A stretch of DNA of 64,000 bases. Origin: Comamonas testosteroni TK102 (GTDB taxonomy: Bacteria; Pseudomonadota; Gammaproteobacteria; Burkholderiales; Burkholderiaceae_C). A program made the position numbers and the translations under genes. How positions within the stretch are numbered: position 1 is the stretch's first letter; every line of letters starts with the position of its first letter. Shown in pieces: positions 37,568 to 46,862 of the stretch. Under the pieces are notes generated by a model, which worked only from the letters and a program-made list of their open reading frames with translations, made no database searches and was not told where the DNA came from. The stretch is taken from positions 5,394,001 to 5,458,000 of the forward strand of contig NZ_CP006704.1 in assembly GCF_000739375.1 (NCBI RefSeq). Reading direction: 5' to 3'.

Positions 37568-38332
37568 ATGGAGAACCTGGGCCACCTTGCCCTTTTGCTG
37601 GCCGCAGCTTTCACGGCCGGTACGCTCAACGCCGTCGCCGGTGGCGGCAGCTTTCTGACCCTTCCCGCCCTGGTCTTCACGGGCGTACCGCCAGTGATTG
37701 CCAATGCCACGGGCACCGTGGCCCTGCTGCCGGGCTATATCGCGGGTGCCTGGGGCTTCAAGGACGATATGCAGTCCCCGCCAGGCCTGTCCATGAAGCA
37801 GGTGGTGGCTCTGTCCCTGATCGGCGGCTCCGCCGGCGCGGCGCTGCTGCTGTTCACGCCCGACGCCACCTTCCGCAAGGTCGTGCCCTGGCTGCTGCTG
37901 GCCGCCACCGCCATGTTCGCCTTCGGCCCGCAGCTGCGCGTCTGGGCCTCGGGCAAGAATGCCGACCACGCCGCCACATCTGCGGCCAAGGCCACTGCAG
38001 GCATGCTGATCGTGGCCATCTACGGCGGCTACTTCAACGGCGGCCTGGGCATTTTGCTGCTGGCCTTGTTCGGCCTGCTGGGCCAGACCTCGCTCAACGC
38101 CATGAACGGCATGAAGAACCTGGTCTCGGCCCTGCTGACGGCAATTGCCGTGGTGATCTACGCCGTGGGCGGCATTGTGGAATGGAAGCTGGCCTTCGTC
38201 ATGATGGTGGCCGCCACCCTGGGCGGCTATCTGGGAGCCCGTGCGGCGCGCAGGATTGCACCTCATGTCCTGCGCTGGGGCATTGTGGCCACGGGGCTGG
38301 TGATGGCCGGGCTGTTCTTCGCCAGAGGCTGA
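37568..38332 (+). CDS. TauE/SafE-family membrane transporter
   Basis: A 254-aa inner-membrane protein with about eight transmembrane segments. The family opening 'AAAFTAGTLNAVAGGGSFLTLPAL' and the repeated 'GGYFNGGLGILLLALFGLLG' half are typical of TauE/SafE (DUF81) proteins, which move sulfonates, sulfite or small organic anions. The substrate is unknown here. It is divergent from the Bug receptor, with shared operator-like repeats between them, so the two could be co-regulated. A GGAG site precedes ATG 37568, and a bidirectional terminator follows. Confidence 0.85.
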   Translation: MENLGHLALLLAAAFTAGTLNAVAGGGSFLTLPALVFTGVPPVIANATGTVALLPGYIAGAWGFKDDMQSPPGLSMKQVVALSLIGGSAGAALLLFTPDATFRKVVPWLLLAATAMFAFGPQLRVWASGKNADHAATSAAKATAGMLIVAIYGGYFNGGLGILLLALFGLLGQTSLNAMNGMKNLVSALLTAIAVVIYAVGGIVEWKLAFVMMVAATLGGYLGARAARRIAPHVLRWGIVATGLVMAGLFFARG

Positions 38333-38347
38333 AGTGCCGTCCAAAGC

Positions 38348-38381
38348 AAAAAAGCCTTCTCAGCCACGAGAAGGCTTTTTT
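38348..38381. terminator. Bidirectional rho-independent terminator
   Basis: AAAAAAGCCTTCTC (38348-38361) and GAGAAGGCTTTTTT (38368-38381) form a perfect 14-bp stem with a 6-nt loop. It carries A- and T-tracts suitable for both the TauE/SafE gene and the convergent dbpA. Confidence 0.93.
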
Positions 38382-38433
38382 GTGAGCACGCAGTGCTTGC
38401 CACACAAGCGCTGGAAGCCAATTGGGCTGATTT

Positions 38434-39843
38434 TTACAGCAACCTGGCTTTCACGGTCTTGCCCTTGACCTTGCCCGCATTGAGCCTGGCGCAGGCAGCC
38501 GAGGCAATCTTGCGGTCCACGGCCACATAGGTGGAAAAGTCGTTGACGCTGATCTTGCCGATCTGGTCGCGGCTGTAGCCGAAGTCGGCGCACATGGCAC
38601 CCATCACGTCGCCGGCGCGGATCTTTTCCTTGCGCCCGCCGATGATCTGGATGGTCATCATGGGTGGCAGCAGTCCGCCGCCAGCGGCGGGCGTGAGCTC
38701 GTCCACGGGGAAGAACTGCGAAGCACGGCCTTGCAGCTGCTCGATCTTGCCCACGCTGCCCATCTCGTCCATGGACACCAGATTCAGCGCCAGCCCTTCA
38801 GCATCGCCACGGCCGGTGCGGCCGATACGGTGGATGTGGACCTCGGGGTCGGGCGTGACATCCACATTGATGACGGCAGACAGGTCGGCGATGTCCAGGC
38901 CGCGCGCCGCCACATCGGTGGCGACCAGCACGCTGCAGCTCTTGTTGGCAAACTGCACCAGCACCTCGTCGCGCTCGCGCTGCTCCAGCTCGCCGAACAG
39001 GGCCAGAGCGCTGAAGCCCTGGGCCTGCAGCTCGCTCACCACGTCACGGCATTGCTGCTTGGTATTGCAAAAGGCAATGCTCGATTCGGGACGGAAGTGC
39101 GCCAGCAGCCTGGCCACCGTTGCCACTTTTTCGCGGGCACCGACTTCGTACCAGCGCTGCTCTATCTTGCCCGCGCTGTGCTGGGTCGCGACCTTGACGG
39201 TCTGCGGGTCGCGCATGAAGCGGCTGGCCAGCGAGGCAATGCCTTCGGGGTAGGTGGCCGAGAACAGCAGGGTCTGGCGATCCACCGGGCATTGGCGCAC
39301 CACGGTTTCGATGTCGCCGAGAAAGCCCATGTCCAGCATGCGATCGGCCTCGTCCAGCACCAGGGTCTTGAGGTTGCCGATATCGAGCTTGCCGCGCTCC
39401 ATCAGATCCATCACGCGCCCGGGTGTGCCGACGACGATATGGGCGCCGTTTTCCAGCGAGGCGATCTGGTTGCGCGAGGGCACGCCGCCATAGACGGTGA
39501 CGACCTTGATATTGTCCTGCGCGCGCGCCAGGCGGCGGATTTCGGTGGCGACCTGGTCGGCCAGTTCGCGCGTGGGGCACAGCACCAGGGCCTGGACGGC
39601 AAACCAGCGCGGGTTCAGGCGATCGACCATGGGCAGGCCGAAGGCAGCCGTCTTGCCGCTGCCGGTGCTGGCCTGGGCGATCAGGTCCTTGCCCTGCAGG
39701 GTCAGCGGCAGGCTGGCGGCCTGGATGGGCGTCATCTGCGCATAGCCGAGCTGCTGGAGATTGGCCAGCATTTCGGGAGACAGGGGCAGCGCCGAGAAAG
39801 CGGTGGAATCAGAGGCCTGGGCGGCGCTGGTGGAGGTGTTCAT
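38434..39843 (-). CDS. dbpA: ATP-dependent RNA helicase DbpA
   Basis: DEAD-box helicase, 469 aa, acting in 50S subunit assembly. The Q-motif region 'MTPIQAASLPLTLQGKDLIAQASTGSGKT', 'VLDEADRMLDMGF', 'FSATYP' and 'HRIGRTGR' are in order. A C-terminal DbpA RNA-binding domain ('TIQIIGGRKEKIRAGDVMGAM' to the end) targets hairpin 92 of 23S rRNA and separates DbpA from other DEAD-box proteins. It is monocistronic, convergent with TauE/SafE and divergent from the exported M20 gene. Confidence 0.94.
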   Translation of the reverse strand: MNTSTSAAQASDSTAFSALPLSPEMLANLQQLGYAQMTPIQAASLPLTLQGKDLIAQASTGSGKTAAFGLPMVDRLNPRWFAVQALVLCPTRELADQVATEIRRLARAQDNIKVVTVYGGVPSRNQIASLENGAHIVVGTPGRVMDLMERGKLDIGNLKTLVLDEADRMLDMGFLGDIETVVRQCPVDRQTLLFSATYPEGIASLASRFMRDPQTVKVATQHSAGKIEQRWYEVGAREKVATVARLLAHFRPESSIAFCNTKQQCRDVVSELQAQGFSALALFGELEQRERDEVLVQFANKSCSVLVATDVAARGLDIADLSAVINVDVTPDPEVHIHRIGRTGRGDAEGLALNLVSMDEMGSVGKIEQLQGRASQFFPVDELTPAAGGGLLPPMMTIQIIGGRKEKIRAGDVMGAMCADFGYSRDQIGKISVNDFSTYVAVDRKIASAACARLNAGKVKGKTVKARLL

Positions 39844-40006
39844 GGGAGCGGATTATCCCGGGCCTGCGCAGGAAAAGCCTTGTGCCATCGTTATTCACGG
39901 TGCCATTTGCGAGTTGCCCCTCTTCAATCCGGACCGGCCATGCTCCTAGTCTGAAAGCGCGGTCTTCAATGGCCGCCTCTGTTTGAAGCCAACCACAGCC
40001 CCTCAC

Positions 40007-41332
40007 ATGCACCCTAGCCTTACCCGCAAGTTCTGCGCCGTCGCCGCGCTGGCCGTCACTCTGGGCTCGGCCCAGGCAGCAGAGCTGGACCCCCAGCCGC
40101 TCAAGCCCCAGCTGCAGCAGCTGATCGCCCAGATGTATCCGCAAATGCGCGGCATCTACGAAGACCTGCATGCCAACCCCGAGCTGGGCTTCCAGGAAAC
40201 GCGCACCGCCGCCAAGCTGGCGGCCGAGATGCGCAAGCTGGGCTTTGAAGTCACCGAGGGCATCGGCAAGACCGGCCTGGTCGCCATCTATCGCAATGGC
40301 GCGGGCCCCACCGTCATGGTGCGCACCGAGCTGGACGCCCTGCCCATGGAGGAAAAAACCGGCCTGCCCTATGCAAGCAGGGCCAAGGCCCAGTACAACG
40401 GCAAGGAGAGCTTTGTCGCCCATAGCTGCGGCCACGACATGCATATGACCAGCTGGCTGGGCACGGCGCAGGCGCTGCTGGGCCTGAAGAGACAATGGAA
40501 GGGCACGCTGATGTTCGTGGCCCAGCCGTCCGAGGAAACCGTGACCGGAGCCAAGGCCATGCTGGCCGACGGCCTGTTCAAGAAGTTCGGCAAGCCCGAC
40601 TACGCCTTTGCGCTGCACACCGGCTCCATGCCTTATGGCACGGTGGGCTATGTGGCCGGGGCGGCGACCTCCAACTCGGACTCGCTGGACATCACGTTTC
40701 ACGGTCGCGGCAGCCATGGCTCCATGCCCGACAAAGGCATAGACCCCGTGCTCATGGCCTCGCGCTTTGTGGTCGATGTACAAGGCGTGGTCAGCCGCGA
40801 GAAAGACCCCATGGAATTCGGCGTGGTCACCGTGGGTGCCTTCAATGCAGGCAGCGCGGGCAACATCATTCCCGATCAGGCGCGGCTGCTGGGTACGATA
40901 CGCAGCTACAAGAGCGAGGTGCGCAGCAAGCTGCATGACGGCATAGAGCGCAGCGCCAAGGCGCAGGCCGCCATGTCCGGTGCGCCGGCCCCCGAGATCA
41001 AGCTGACCAAGGGTTCGGACGCCGTGGTCAATGACGCGGCGCTGGTCAATCGCACGGTCAGGCTGTTCAAGGCTGCGCTGGGCGACAAGAACGTGCTGCC
41101 CATCCCCCCGGCCACGGCCAGCGAGGACTTCTCGGACTTCATCAACCAGGGCGTGCCGTCCATGTTCTACATCCTGGGTGTGTCCGATCCCCAGAAAGTG
41201 GCACAGGCCAGCCAGCCCGGCGGCAAGCCGCTGCCCTTCAATCACTCGCCCTTCTTCGCTCCCGAGCCCGAACCCACGTTCAAGACCGGCGTGGAAACCA
41301 TGACGCTGGCCGTCATGAACGTGATGCAGTAA
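40007..41332 (+). CDS. Exported M20-family amidohydrolase/peptidase
   Basis: A 441-aa metallo-amidohydrolase with a signal peptide (cleavage near 'AQAA-EL'), hence periplasmic. M20D motifs are seen: 'VRTELDALPM' (Glu instead of the usual Asp beside the metal site), 'HSCGHDMHM', 'AQPSEETVTGAK' and the C-terminal 'FNHSPFF'. It has similarity to indole-3-acetyl-amino-acid and aminobenzoyl-glutamate type hydrolases, and the substrate is unknown. The start is ATG 40007, preferred over TTG 39983; no clear ribosome site. It is convergent (31-bp gap) with another exported M20 enzyme of a different subfamily. Confidence 0.87.
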   Translation: MHPSLTRKFCAVAALAVTLGSAQAAELDPQPLKPQLQQLIAQMYPQMRGIYEDLHANPELGFQETRTAAKLAAEMRKLGFEVTEGIGKTGLVAIYRNGAGPTVMVRTELDALPMEEKTGLPYASRAKAQYNGKESFVAHSCGHDMHMTSWLGTAQALLGLKRQWKGTLMFVAQPSEETVTGAKAMLADGLFKKFGKPDYAFALHTGSMPYGTVGYVAGAATSNSDSLDITFHGRGSHGSMPDKGIDPVLMASRFVVDVQGVVSREKDPMEFGVVTVGAFNAGSAGNIIPDQARLLGTIRSYKSEVRSKLHDGIERSAKAQAAMSGAPAPEIKLTKGSDAVVNDAALVNRTVRLFKAALGDKNVLPIPPATASEDFSDFINQGVPSMFYILGVSDPQKVAQASQPGGKPLPFNHSPFFAPEPEPTFKTGVETMTLAVMNVMQ

Positions 41333-41363
41333 CTGCAAGCCAGCCCCGCCATCGGGGCTGCCG

Positions 41364-43145
41364 TCACTGCATCTGCTGCAGATTGCCGATGCGCACCAGC
41401 ATCTCGGTGAACATCTGCATGTCCGTGCGCAGGTCCGGCAGCTCCTGGTACTCCAGCGCATTGTGGGCCGTGTACTTCTTGCCGGGCATGGCCGGACCGA
41501 AGTTGATGGCGTTGGGCATGAGCTTGGCCGTCGTGCTGCCTGCGGTAGGCACGGGCCTGGCGTCCAGCCCCGTGGTGTCGCCAAAGATATTGAGCAGGGT
41601 GCCCAGCCACGCGCCCTTGGGGTCGCGGGCCATCCAGTTGCCCTGTGTGTACTGCACGGTCACCGCAACCTTGGCCGCATCGCTCCAGCGGGCAATGCCC
41701 TGTTCCACCTCGGCGCGCAGCTGCTCGGGCGTCTTGCCCCGCGGCATGCGCGCATTGGCCGTCACCTCCAGCTTGCCGTCAGCAGACTTGATGAGGTTGG
41801 GCGACAGCGTCAGCGGCCCCATGAAATCATCGGCATAGGCAATGCCCAGCTGCCGGCCCAGATAGTCCAGGCCGAACACGCCATTGATATAGCGTACGGC
41901 CTGACTGTACTGATTGGGCTGCAGCAGCGCCGCGCCCTGCTCCGGCATCAGGCTCTGCTGCAGGAACAGCGCCAGGCGCGGCACGGGATTGACCCCTTCT
42001 TCAGGACGAGAGCCGTGAGCGGATGCGCCGCTGACCTTGACCGTGACCTGGCCCTCGGCGCGCTGCACGTCGATGGAGAACTTCCCCTGCGCCTCGTGCC
42101 GGCGCACAAAGTCGTCCTTGTCCTTGGACAGCCGCTGCGCGATCTGATCCAGCGCAGCAGCATCGGTGGCGGAGACGGTGGCGGAGGCCGTCTGCGCAAT
42201 GGAGTTGGCCGAGGCGGCGCCGGCCATGGCGGTGATGGCGGGTCTGGCGGCATCCACTGCGACATCCGCAAACAAGGCCTTGAGCGCGCCCGTGCCCTTT
42301 TCAGCGACCACGGCCGGATACTTGCTGTCCAGCACGATGTTGTACTGCGGCAGCGCGGTCTTGCTCTGGTAGTACTTCATGGCATCGCCGCCGGTTTCCT
42401 CGGTGGTCTCTATCATCAGGCGAATGCTGCGCGACAGCGGCAGACCGCTGTCCTTGACCGCCTTCATCGCATACAGCACGGTGGCGATGGAGCCCTTGTC
42501 GTCAATCGTGCCGCGCCCATAAAGCCGGTCGCCCACACGGGTGACCTGGAAAGGATTGATCTGCTTGCCGTCCAGTACCCACTCGGCAGCCACCACCGGC
42601 ACCACATCGGCATGGGTCAGGATGCCGAACTCGGTGGCCTCGCTGGCACGGCTCGTCGCATTGGCAGGCAGCGTCACTTCAAAGATGCGGTTGTCCACAT
42701 TGCGAAAGCGCAGCCCGAATTCAGCAGCCATGGATGCAACGAGCTTGCCGAAGTCCAGGATGGCCGGACTCTCATGCGCAGGCACCTTGGAATCACGCAC
42801 CGTGGGCAGCGCCACCATGCGCTGCAGGCTTTCCAGCACCGCTGCCTCCTGGGTCAAACGGTTGTATACCCCCAGCAACCGGGCGATATCCGCGAGTTCG
42901 CCGTCCGACAGCGTCTGGCCGCGCGTATAGCGCTGCACGGCTGCCGCCACGCCAGGCTCGGCCCTGGCTGCCTGCTGCGCAAAGGCCTTGAAGGATTCTG
43001 GGGGGGTCGCAGCGGATGATGCGATCAGTGCGTCCAGCGCGGGTTTCTTCAAGGTCTGCGCCTGGATGGGCAGGCTGGCGCCGGCCAGACCGAGAATCAG
43101 GCCGGCGGCGATGAGGGATAAAGAGGGCTTGCAGGATGGCTTCAT
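41364..43145 (-). CDS. Exported M20-family dipeptidase
   Basis: A 593-aa zinc dipeptidase, larger than typical M20A members, with a signal peptide (cleavage near 'IQAQ-TL', residue 30). Metal-site blocks are 'FGILTHADVVPV', 'YGRGTIDDKGSIA' and 'MIETTEETGGDAMKYY'. A 'SGASAHGSRPEEGVNPVPRL' segment belongs to the dimerisation lid. An Ala/Thr-rich stretch (about residues 305-335) interrupts the lid domain. It probably degrades dipeptides or peptide fragments in the periplasm. It shares no promoter with dtd downstream. Confidence 0.87.
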   Translation of the reverse strand: MKPSCKPSLSLIAAGLILGLAGASLPIQAQTLKKPALDALIASSAATPPESFKAFAQQAARAEPGVAAAVQRYTRGQTLSDGELADIARLLGVYNRLTQEAAVLESLQRMVALPTVRDSKVPAHESPAILDFGKLVASMAAEFGLRFRNVDNRIFEVTLPANATSRASEATEFGILTHADVVPVVAAEWVLDGKQINPFQVTRVGDRLYGRGTIDDKGSIATVLYAMKAVKDSGLPLSRSIRLMIETTEETGGDAMKYYQSKTALPQYNIVLDSKYPAVVAEKGTGALKALFADVAVDAARPAITAMAGAASANSIAQTASATVSATDAAALDQIAQRLSKDKDDFVRRHEAQGKFSIDVQRAEGQVTVKVSGASAHGSRPEEGVNPVPRLALFLQQSLMPEQGAALLQPNQYSQAVRYINGVFGLDYLGRQLGIAYADDFMGPLTLSPNLIKSADGKLEVTANARMPRGKTPEQLRAEVEQGIARWSDAAKVAVTVQYTQGNWMARDPKGAWLGTLLNIFGDTTGLDARPVPTAGSTTAKLMPNAINFGPAMPGKKYTAHNALEYQELPDLRTDMQMFTEMLVRIGNLQQMQ

Positions 43146-43199
43146 GGACAGCTCTTGTTGAAATCGTGGTGACGGATGGGCGCGCAGGCCTGGCCTTGC

Positions 43200-43649
43200 C
43201 TAGGCCTGCGGCTCCATGCGCATGGGAATGGTGACGGGCCCGTCATTGACCAGATGCACCTGCATGTCGGCGGCAAATTCACCGGTCTGCACCTGAGCGT
43301 GGGCCAGCCTGGCCTGGTCCACAAAATAGTCGTAGAGTCGCCGGCCTTCGTCGGGCGCGGCGGCGGCCGTAAAGCTGGGGCGGTTGCCGCCCCTGGTGTC
43401 GGCCGCCAGCGTGAACTGGCTGACCACCAGCAGCCCCCCGCCAACGTCCTGCAGGCTTTTGTTCATCTTGCCGGCCTCGTCGCTGAAGATGCGCAGCTTG
43501 AGCATCTTGGCCAGCAGCTTGTCGGCCTCGGCCTCGGTATCGCCGCGCTCGGCACAGACCAGCGCCAGCAGACCCTGGCCGATCTGACCGGTAATGCGGC
43601 CGTCGACCTCCACGCGCGCCTGCTTGACGCGCTGAATCACACTCATCAT
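43200..43649 (-). CDS. dtd: D-aminoacyl-tRNA deacylase
   Basis: A 149-aa chiral proofreading enzyme that removes D-amino acids (and glycine) mischarged on tRNA. The two signature motifs are 'SQFTLAAD' and 'NDGPVTI'; the latter carries the Gly-cisPro loop. ATG 43649 overlaps the stop of the upstream cation transporter gene by 4 bp (ATGA), so the two are translationally coupled. A second Met directly follows. Confidence 0.94.
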   Translation of the reverse strand: MMSVIQRVKQARVEVDGRITGQIGQGLLALVCAERGDTEAEADKLLAKMLKLRIFSDEAGKMNKSLQDVGGGLLVVSQFTLAADTRGGNRPSFTAAAAPDEGRRLYDYFVDQARLAHAQVQTGEFAADMQVHLVNDGPVTIPMRMEPQA

Positions 43650-44620
43650 GTACTGAAACCTTCCCTGGCCGCGCCCTGTGCTTCGCCGCCCTGCTCTCCA
43701 TCGGCCACTTCACTGACCGTGTTCATGCCCATGGGCAGCAGCTCGATGCGGGCATACAGGCCTGGAATGGCCTGCAGCAGCGCGGCTTCAATCTCCGAGC
43801 GCAATTGTGCCGCCCGCTGGACGCTCCACTGGCCGGGAACATGCATGTGAAAGTCCACAAAGCTGCGCTCCCCCGCCTGGCGGCTGGAGATATTGTCAAA
43901 GCTCACGCCTTCGCTGCGCCTGGCGAAGCTGTCCAGCAAAGTGTCTATCCTGAGGCGCTGCGGCGCATCCAGCGCCTGATCCATCAGGCCTTGCGAGGAC
44001 TGCCAGACCAGTTGCACACCCTGCACGCAGATATGCACGGCCACGGCCAGAGCCACCGCGGCATCCACCCACAGCCAGCCCGTCAGGGCCGCAGCCAGCA
44101 GGCCGACCACCACGCCCACCGAAGTCCAGACATCGGTGAGCAGATGCCGTGCATCGCCCTCCAGCGCCATCGAACGGTATTTGCGCGAGGAGCGCAGCAT
44201 GACCCATGCCAGCAGCCCGTTGAAGACCGTGCTGAGCAGCGACAGCATCAGGCCCCAACTCAGTTGCTCCAGGGGCTGCGGGTTCCACAGCCGCGACAGC
44301 GCTGCCCAGGCAATCGCCAGGCTGGCGCCTATGACCAGCACGCCTTCGAAACCGGCCGAGAAGTACTCCGCCTTGTAATGTCCATAGGGGTGTTCGGTAT
44401 CCGCCGGTCGCTTGGCCACGGTCACCATGGTCAGTGCAAACATGGCACCGGCCAGATTCACGAAAGATTCCAGCGCATCGGACAGCAGGCCCACCGAGCC
44501 GGTCAGCCACCAGGCCAGGGTCTTGAGAACGATGGTGAGCAGCGCCACCACCACGGACAGGCGCAGCAAATTGTGCGGCTGCAGCCATTTTGAAGAGCTT
44601 GAGAGGTCGGAATTGAGCAT
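43646..44620 (-). CDS. Cation diffusion facilitator (CDF) metal efflux transporter
   Basis: A 324-aa inner-membrane divalent-metal/proton antiporter. There are six transmembrane segments, with metal-site residues in helix 2 '[15 protein letters not shown]' and helix 5 '[14 protein letters not shown]' plus the conserved '[14 protein letters not shown]' loop. The DxxxE/HxxxD arrangement fits Zn or Fe/Mn/Co transporters; the metal is not certain. The C-terminal cytoplasmic domain holds '[10 protein letters not shown]'. It is coupled to dtd by a 4-bp overlap. Confidence 0.9.
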   Translation of the reverse strand: MLNSDLSSSSKWLQPHNLLRLSVVVALLTIVLKTLAWWLTGSVGLLSDALESFVNLAGAMFALTMVTVAKRPADTEHPYGHYKAEYFSAGFEGVLVIGASLAIAWAALSRLWNPQPLEQLSWGLMLSLLSTVFNGLLAWVMLRSSRKYRSMALEGDARHLLTDVWTSVGVVVGLLAAALTGWLWVDAAVALAVAVHICVQGVQLVWQSSQGLMDQALDAPQRLRIDTLLDSFARRSEGVSFDNISSRQAGERSFVDFHMHVPGQWSVQRAAQLRSEIEAALLQAIPGLYARIELLPMGMNTVSEVADGEQGGEAQGAAREGFST

Positions 44621-44780
44621 ATTCGGGTTCCTGGGCCTCTATATCACCAAGTGTTCTGATACATCAATAGTCTTTGCAAGTTGTCTGAAAAGCAATTCAC
44701 AATCCCTTATCGTGATGGACATGTCATGGTCGAGGCTGGCCTGATTCCTATATAAATACTCCCAGAAAAAAGGGAGGCGC

Positions 44781-46859
44781 ATGCCTGATACGTCGACAGC
44801 ACAGCAAGCGAGGGATGAGGACGCCATTCTTCGACTGGTGGCCGATACAGCACCCGCAATGCTGGCTTATTTTGATGCCGAAACCCGTGCCTGCCGCTTT
44901 GCCAACGCGCGCTATGCAGAGCACTTCGGTCACACCATGCAAAGCATCGTGGGCATGGATGTGCGCGACGTCGTGGGCGAGCCGATCTGGACACAGATCG
45001 AACCTTATCTGAACTCCGTGGCAGTGGACAGCACCCAGACCCTGCGCTATACGCGCCAGGTCGAAAACGAGATCGGCCGACTGCAGCACATCGAGGCGGT
45101 GCTGCGCCCGCATGAGGAAAAAGGCGTGCTCAAGGGGGTCGTGGCGCTGATGACCGACGTCAGCCACCATCATCTGGCGACACAGCAGATACGCGACAGC
45201 GAAGAGCGCATGCGCAAGTTCGCTGCCATCACCACCGAAGCCATCGTGCTGCACCGCGATGGCGTCATCATGGACGGCAATGATGCGCTTTCCCGGCTGG
45301 TTGGCTATTCGCTCGACGAGCTGCGCGGAACGCCGGTGCTCGATTACGTGGCGCCCGAGGCGCGTCTGCGGGCGCTGCAGAACATGCGCAGCGAGCGTGA
45401 AGATCGTCTTGAGTCCGTGGTCGTGCACAAGAACGGCCAGCTCGTCCCGGTGGAGATAGAAGCCAGCACCATGCCCGGGGAAAAAGACCGGCACCGCATC
45501 GTCCTGCTGCGCGACCTGACCGCAAACCTCCAGACCCGGCAGCGCATGGACTATCTGACCCAGCATGACCTGCTGACGCATCTGCCCAACCGGGCCCGCC
45601 TCAACCATTTGCTGGCCGACGCCATCGCCAGGGCAGCCGGCGAGCAGTCGCGCCTGGCGGTGCTGTCGCTGGACCTGGACCAGTTCAAGTCGGTGAACGA
45701 TTCGCTCAGCCATCAGGCTGGAGATCTGCTGCTGTGCGAGCTGGCGCAGCGGCTCAGAAGCACCGTCGGCACTCAGGATATCGTGGCCCGCACCGGCAGT
45801 GACGACTTTGTCATCGTGCTCCCCGACAACCCAAGCCTGCTGGAGACCGAGGCCCTGCTCGCGCGACTGCGCGCCACGGCAGAGGCGCCCTATCTGATAG
45901 AGGGCACCCAGCTGGTGATTTCCGTCAGTGTCGGCGTCGCCATGTATCCCAAGGACGGGAAATGCCCAGCATCCCTGCTGAGCAATGCCGAGGCCGCCAT
46001 GCAGATGGCCAAGAGCCGCGGCCGCAGTTTCTCCCAGTTCTACACGCCAGCGCTTGAGAGCCGCGCAACACGCATGCTGATGCAGGAGCAGATGCTGCGC
46101 AACGCCGTGGAACGCGGCGAGTTCGAGCTGCATTACCAGCCCCAGACCCTGATGCAGACAGGCGAGCTTGCAGGCTTCGAAGCCCTGGTGCGCTGGAGGC
46201 ACCCGCACCGAGGCCTGGTCTCGCCCGACGAATTCATCGGCTTTGCCGAGAACCGGGGGCTGATCGCGGCCGTGGATCGCTGGGTGCTCAATCAGGCCTG
46301 CCGTCAGGCCCATGCCTGGCAGCAACAGGGTTTTCCCGCCATCCCCGTGGCCGTCAACCTGTCGGCACAGGAGTTCCGCCAGCGCGATGTCGTCAAGGAA
46401 GTGGCCCAGGCTCTGGCCGACACGGGGCTGGAAGCCTGCTATCTGCATATCGAAGTGACAGAAACCACGCTGATGCTTTCGGGCAACCAGATGCAGCAGA
46501 CCCTGCATGCCCTCAAGGCGCTGGGGGTGGGCCTGGCCATCGACGACTTCGGCACCGGCTACTCGTCTCTCGCCTATCTGCGCAAGCACCCCATAGACAG
46601 GCTCAAGATCGACCGCTCATTCGTGACCGATCTCCCACACAACCCGGATGCCGCCGCCATCGTCAATGCCATCGTGCAGATGGGCCAGAGTCTGCATCTG
46701 GAGATTCTGGCCGAGGGTGTGGAAAGCACTGAACAGCTGGACATGCTCAGAGAGATGGGCTGTGCCATGATGCAAGGGTTTCTCGTGTCAGCGCCATTAC
46801 CTGCCGAGCAGGCTTCGGCATGGATGTCGCAACACTGTCAACTGCTACAAAGACAATAG
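44781..46859 (+). CDS. PAS-PAS-GGDEF-EAL protein, probable c-di-GMP phosphodiesterase
   Basis: A 692-aa cytoplasmic signalling protein. Two PAS-like sensors (about residues 15-130 and 145-255) are followed by a GGDEF domain (about 262-425) and an EAL domain (about 435-680). The cyclase signature reads 'GSDDF', so diguanylate cyclase activity is doubtful. The EAL domain keeps 'FEALVRW', 'VNLSAQEF', 'EVTET', 'DDFGTGYSSL', 'KIDRSF' and 'ILAEGVES', the full metal- and base-residue set, so c-di-GMP hydrolysis is expected. AAGGGAGG precedes ATG 44781, and TATAAAT just upstream is a likely -10 box. The AMP nucleosidase gene starts 3 bp after its stop. Confidence 0.9.
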   Translation: MPDTSTAQQARDEDAILRLVADTAPAMLAYFDAETRACRFANARYAEHFGHTMQSIVGMDVRDVVGEPIWTQIEPYLNSVAVDSTQTLRYTRQVENEIGRLQHIEAVLRPHEEKGVLKGVVALMTDVSHHHLATQQIRDSEERMRKFAAITTEAIVLHRDGVIMDGNDALSRLVGYSLDELRGTPVLDYVAPEARLRALQNMRSEREDRLESVVVHKNGQLVPVEIEASTMPGEKDRHRIVLLRDLTANLQTRQRMDYLTQHDLLTHLPNRARLNHLLADAIARAAGEQSRLAVLSLDLDQFKSVNDSLSHQAGDLLLCELAQRLRSTVGTQDIVARTGSDDFVIVLPDNPSLLETEALLARLRATAEAPYLIEGTQLVISVSVGVAMYPKDGKCPASLLSNAEAAMQMAKSRGRSFSQFYTPALESRATRMLMQEQMLRNAVERGEFELHYQPQTLMQTGELAGFEALVRWRHPHRGLVSPDEFIGFAENRGLIAAVDRWVLNQACRQAHAWQQQGFPAIPVAVNLSAQEFRQRDVVKEVAQALADTGLEACYLHIEVTETTLMLSGNQMQQTLHALKALGVGLAIDDFGTGYSSLAYLRKHPIDRLKIDRSFVTDLPHNPDAAAIVNAIVQMGQSLHLEILAEGVESTEQLDMLREMGCAMMQGFLVSAPLPAEQASAWMSQHCQLLQRQ

Positions 46860-46862
46860 TGC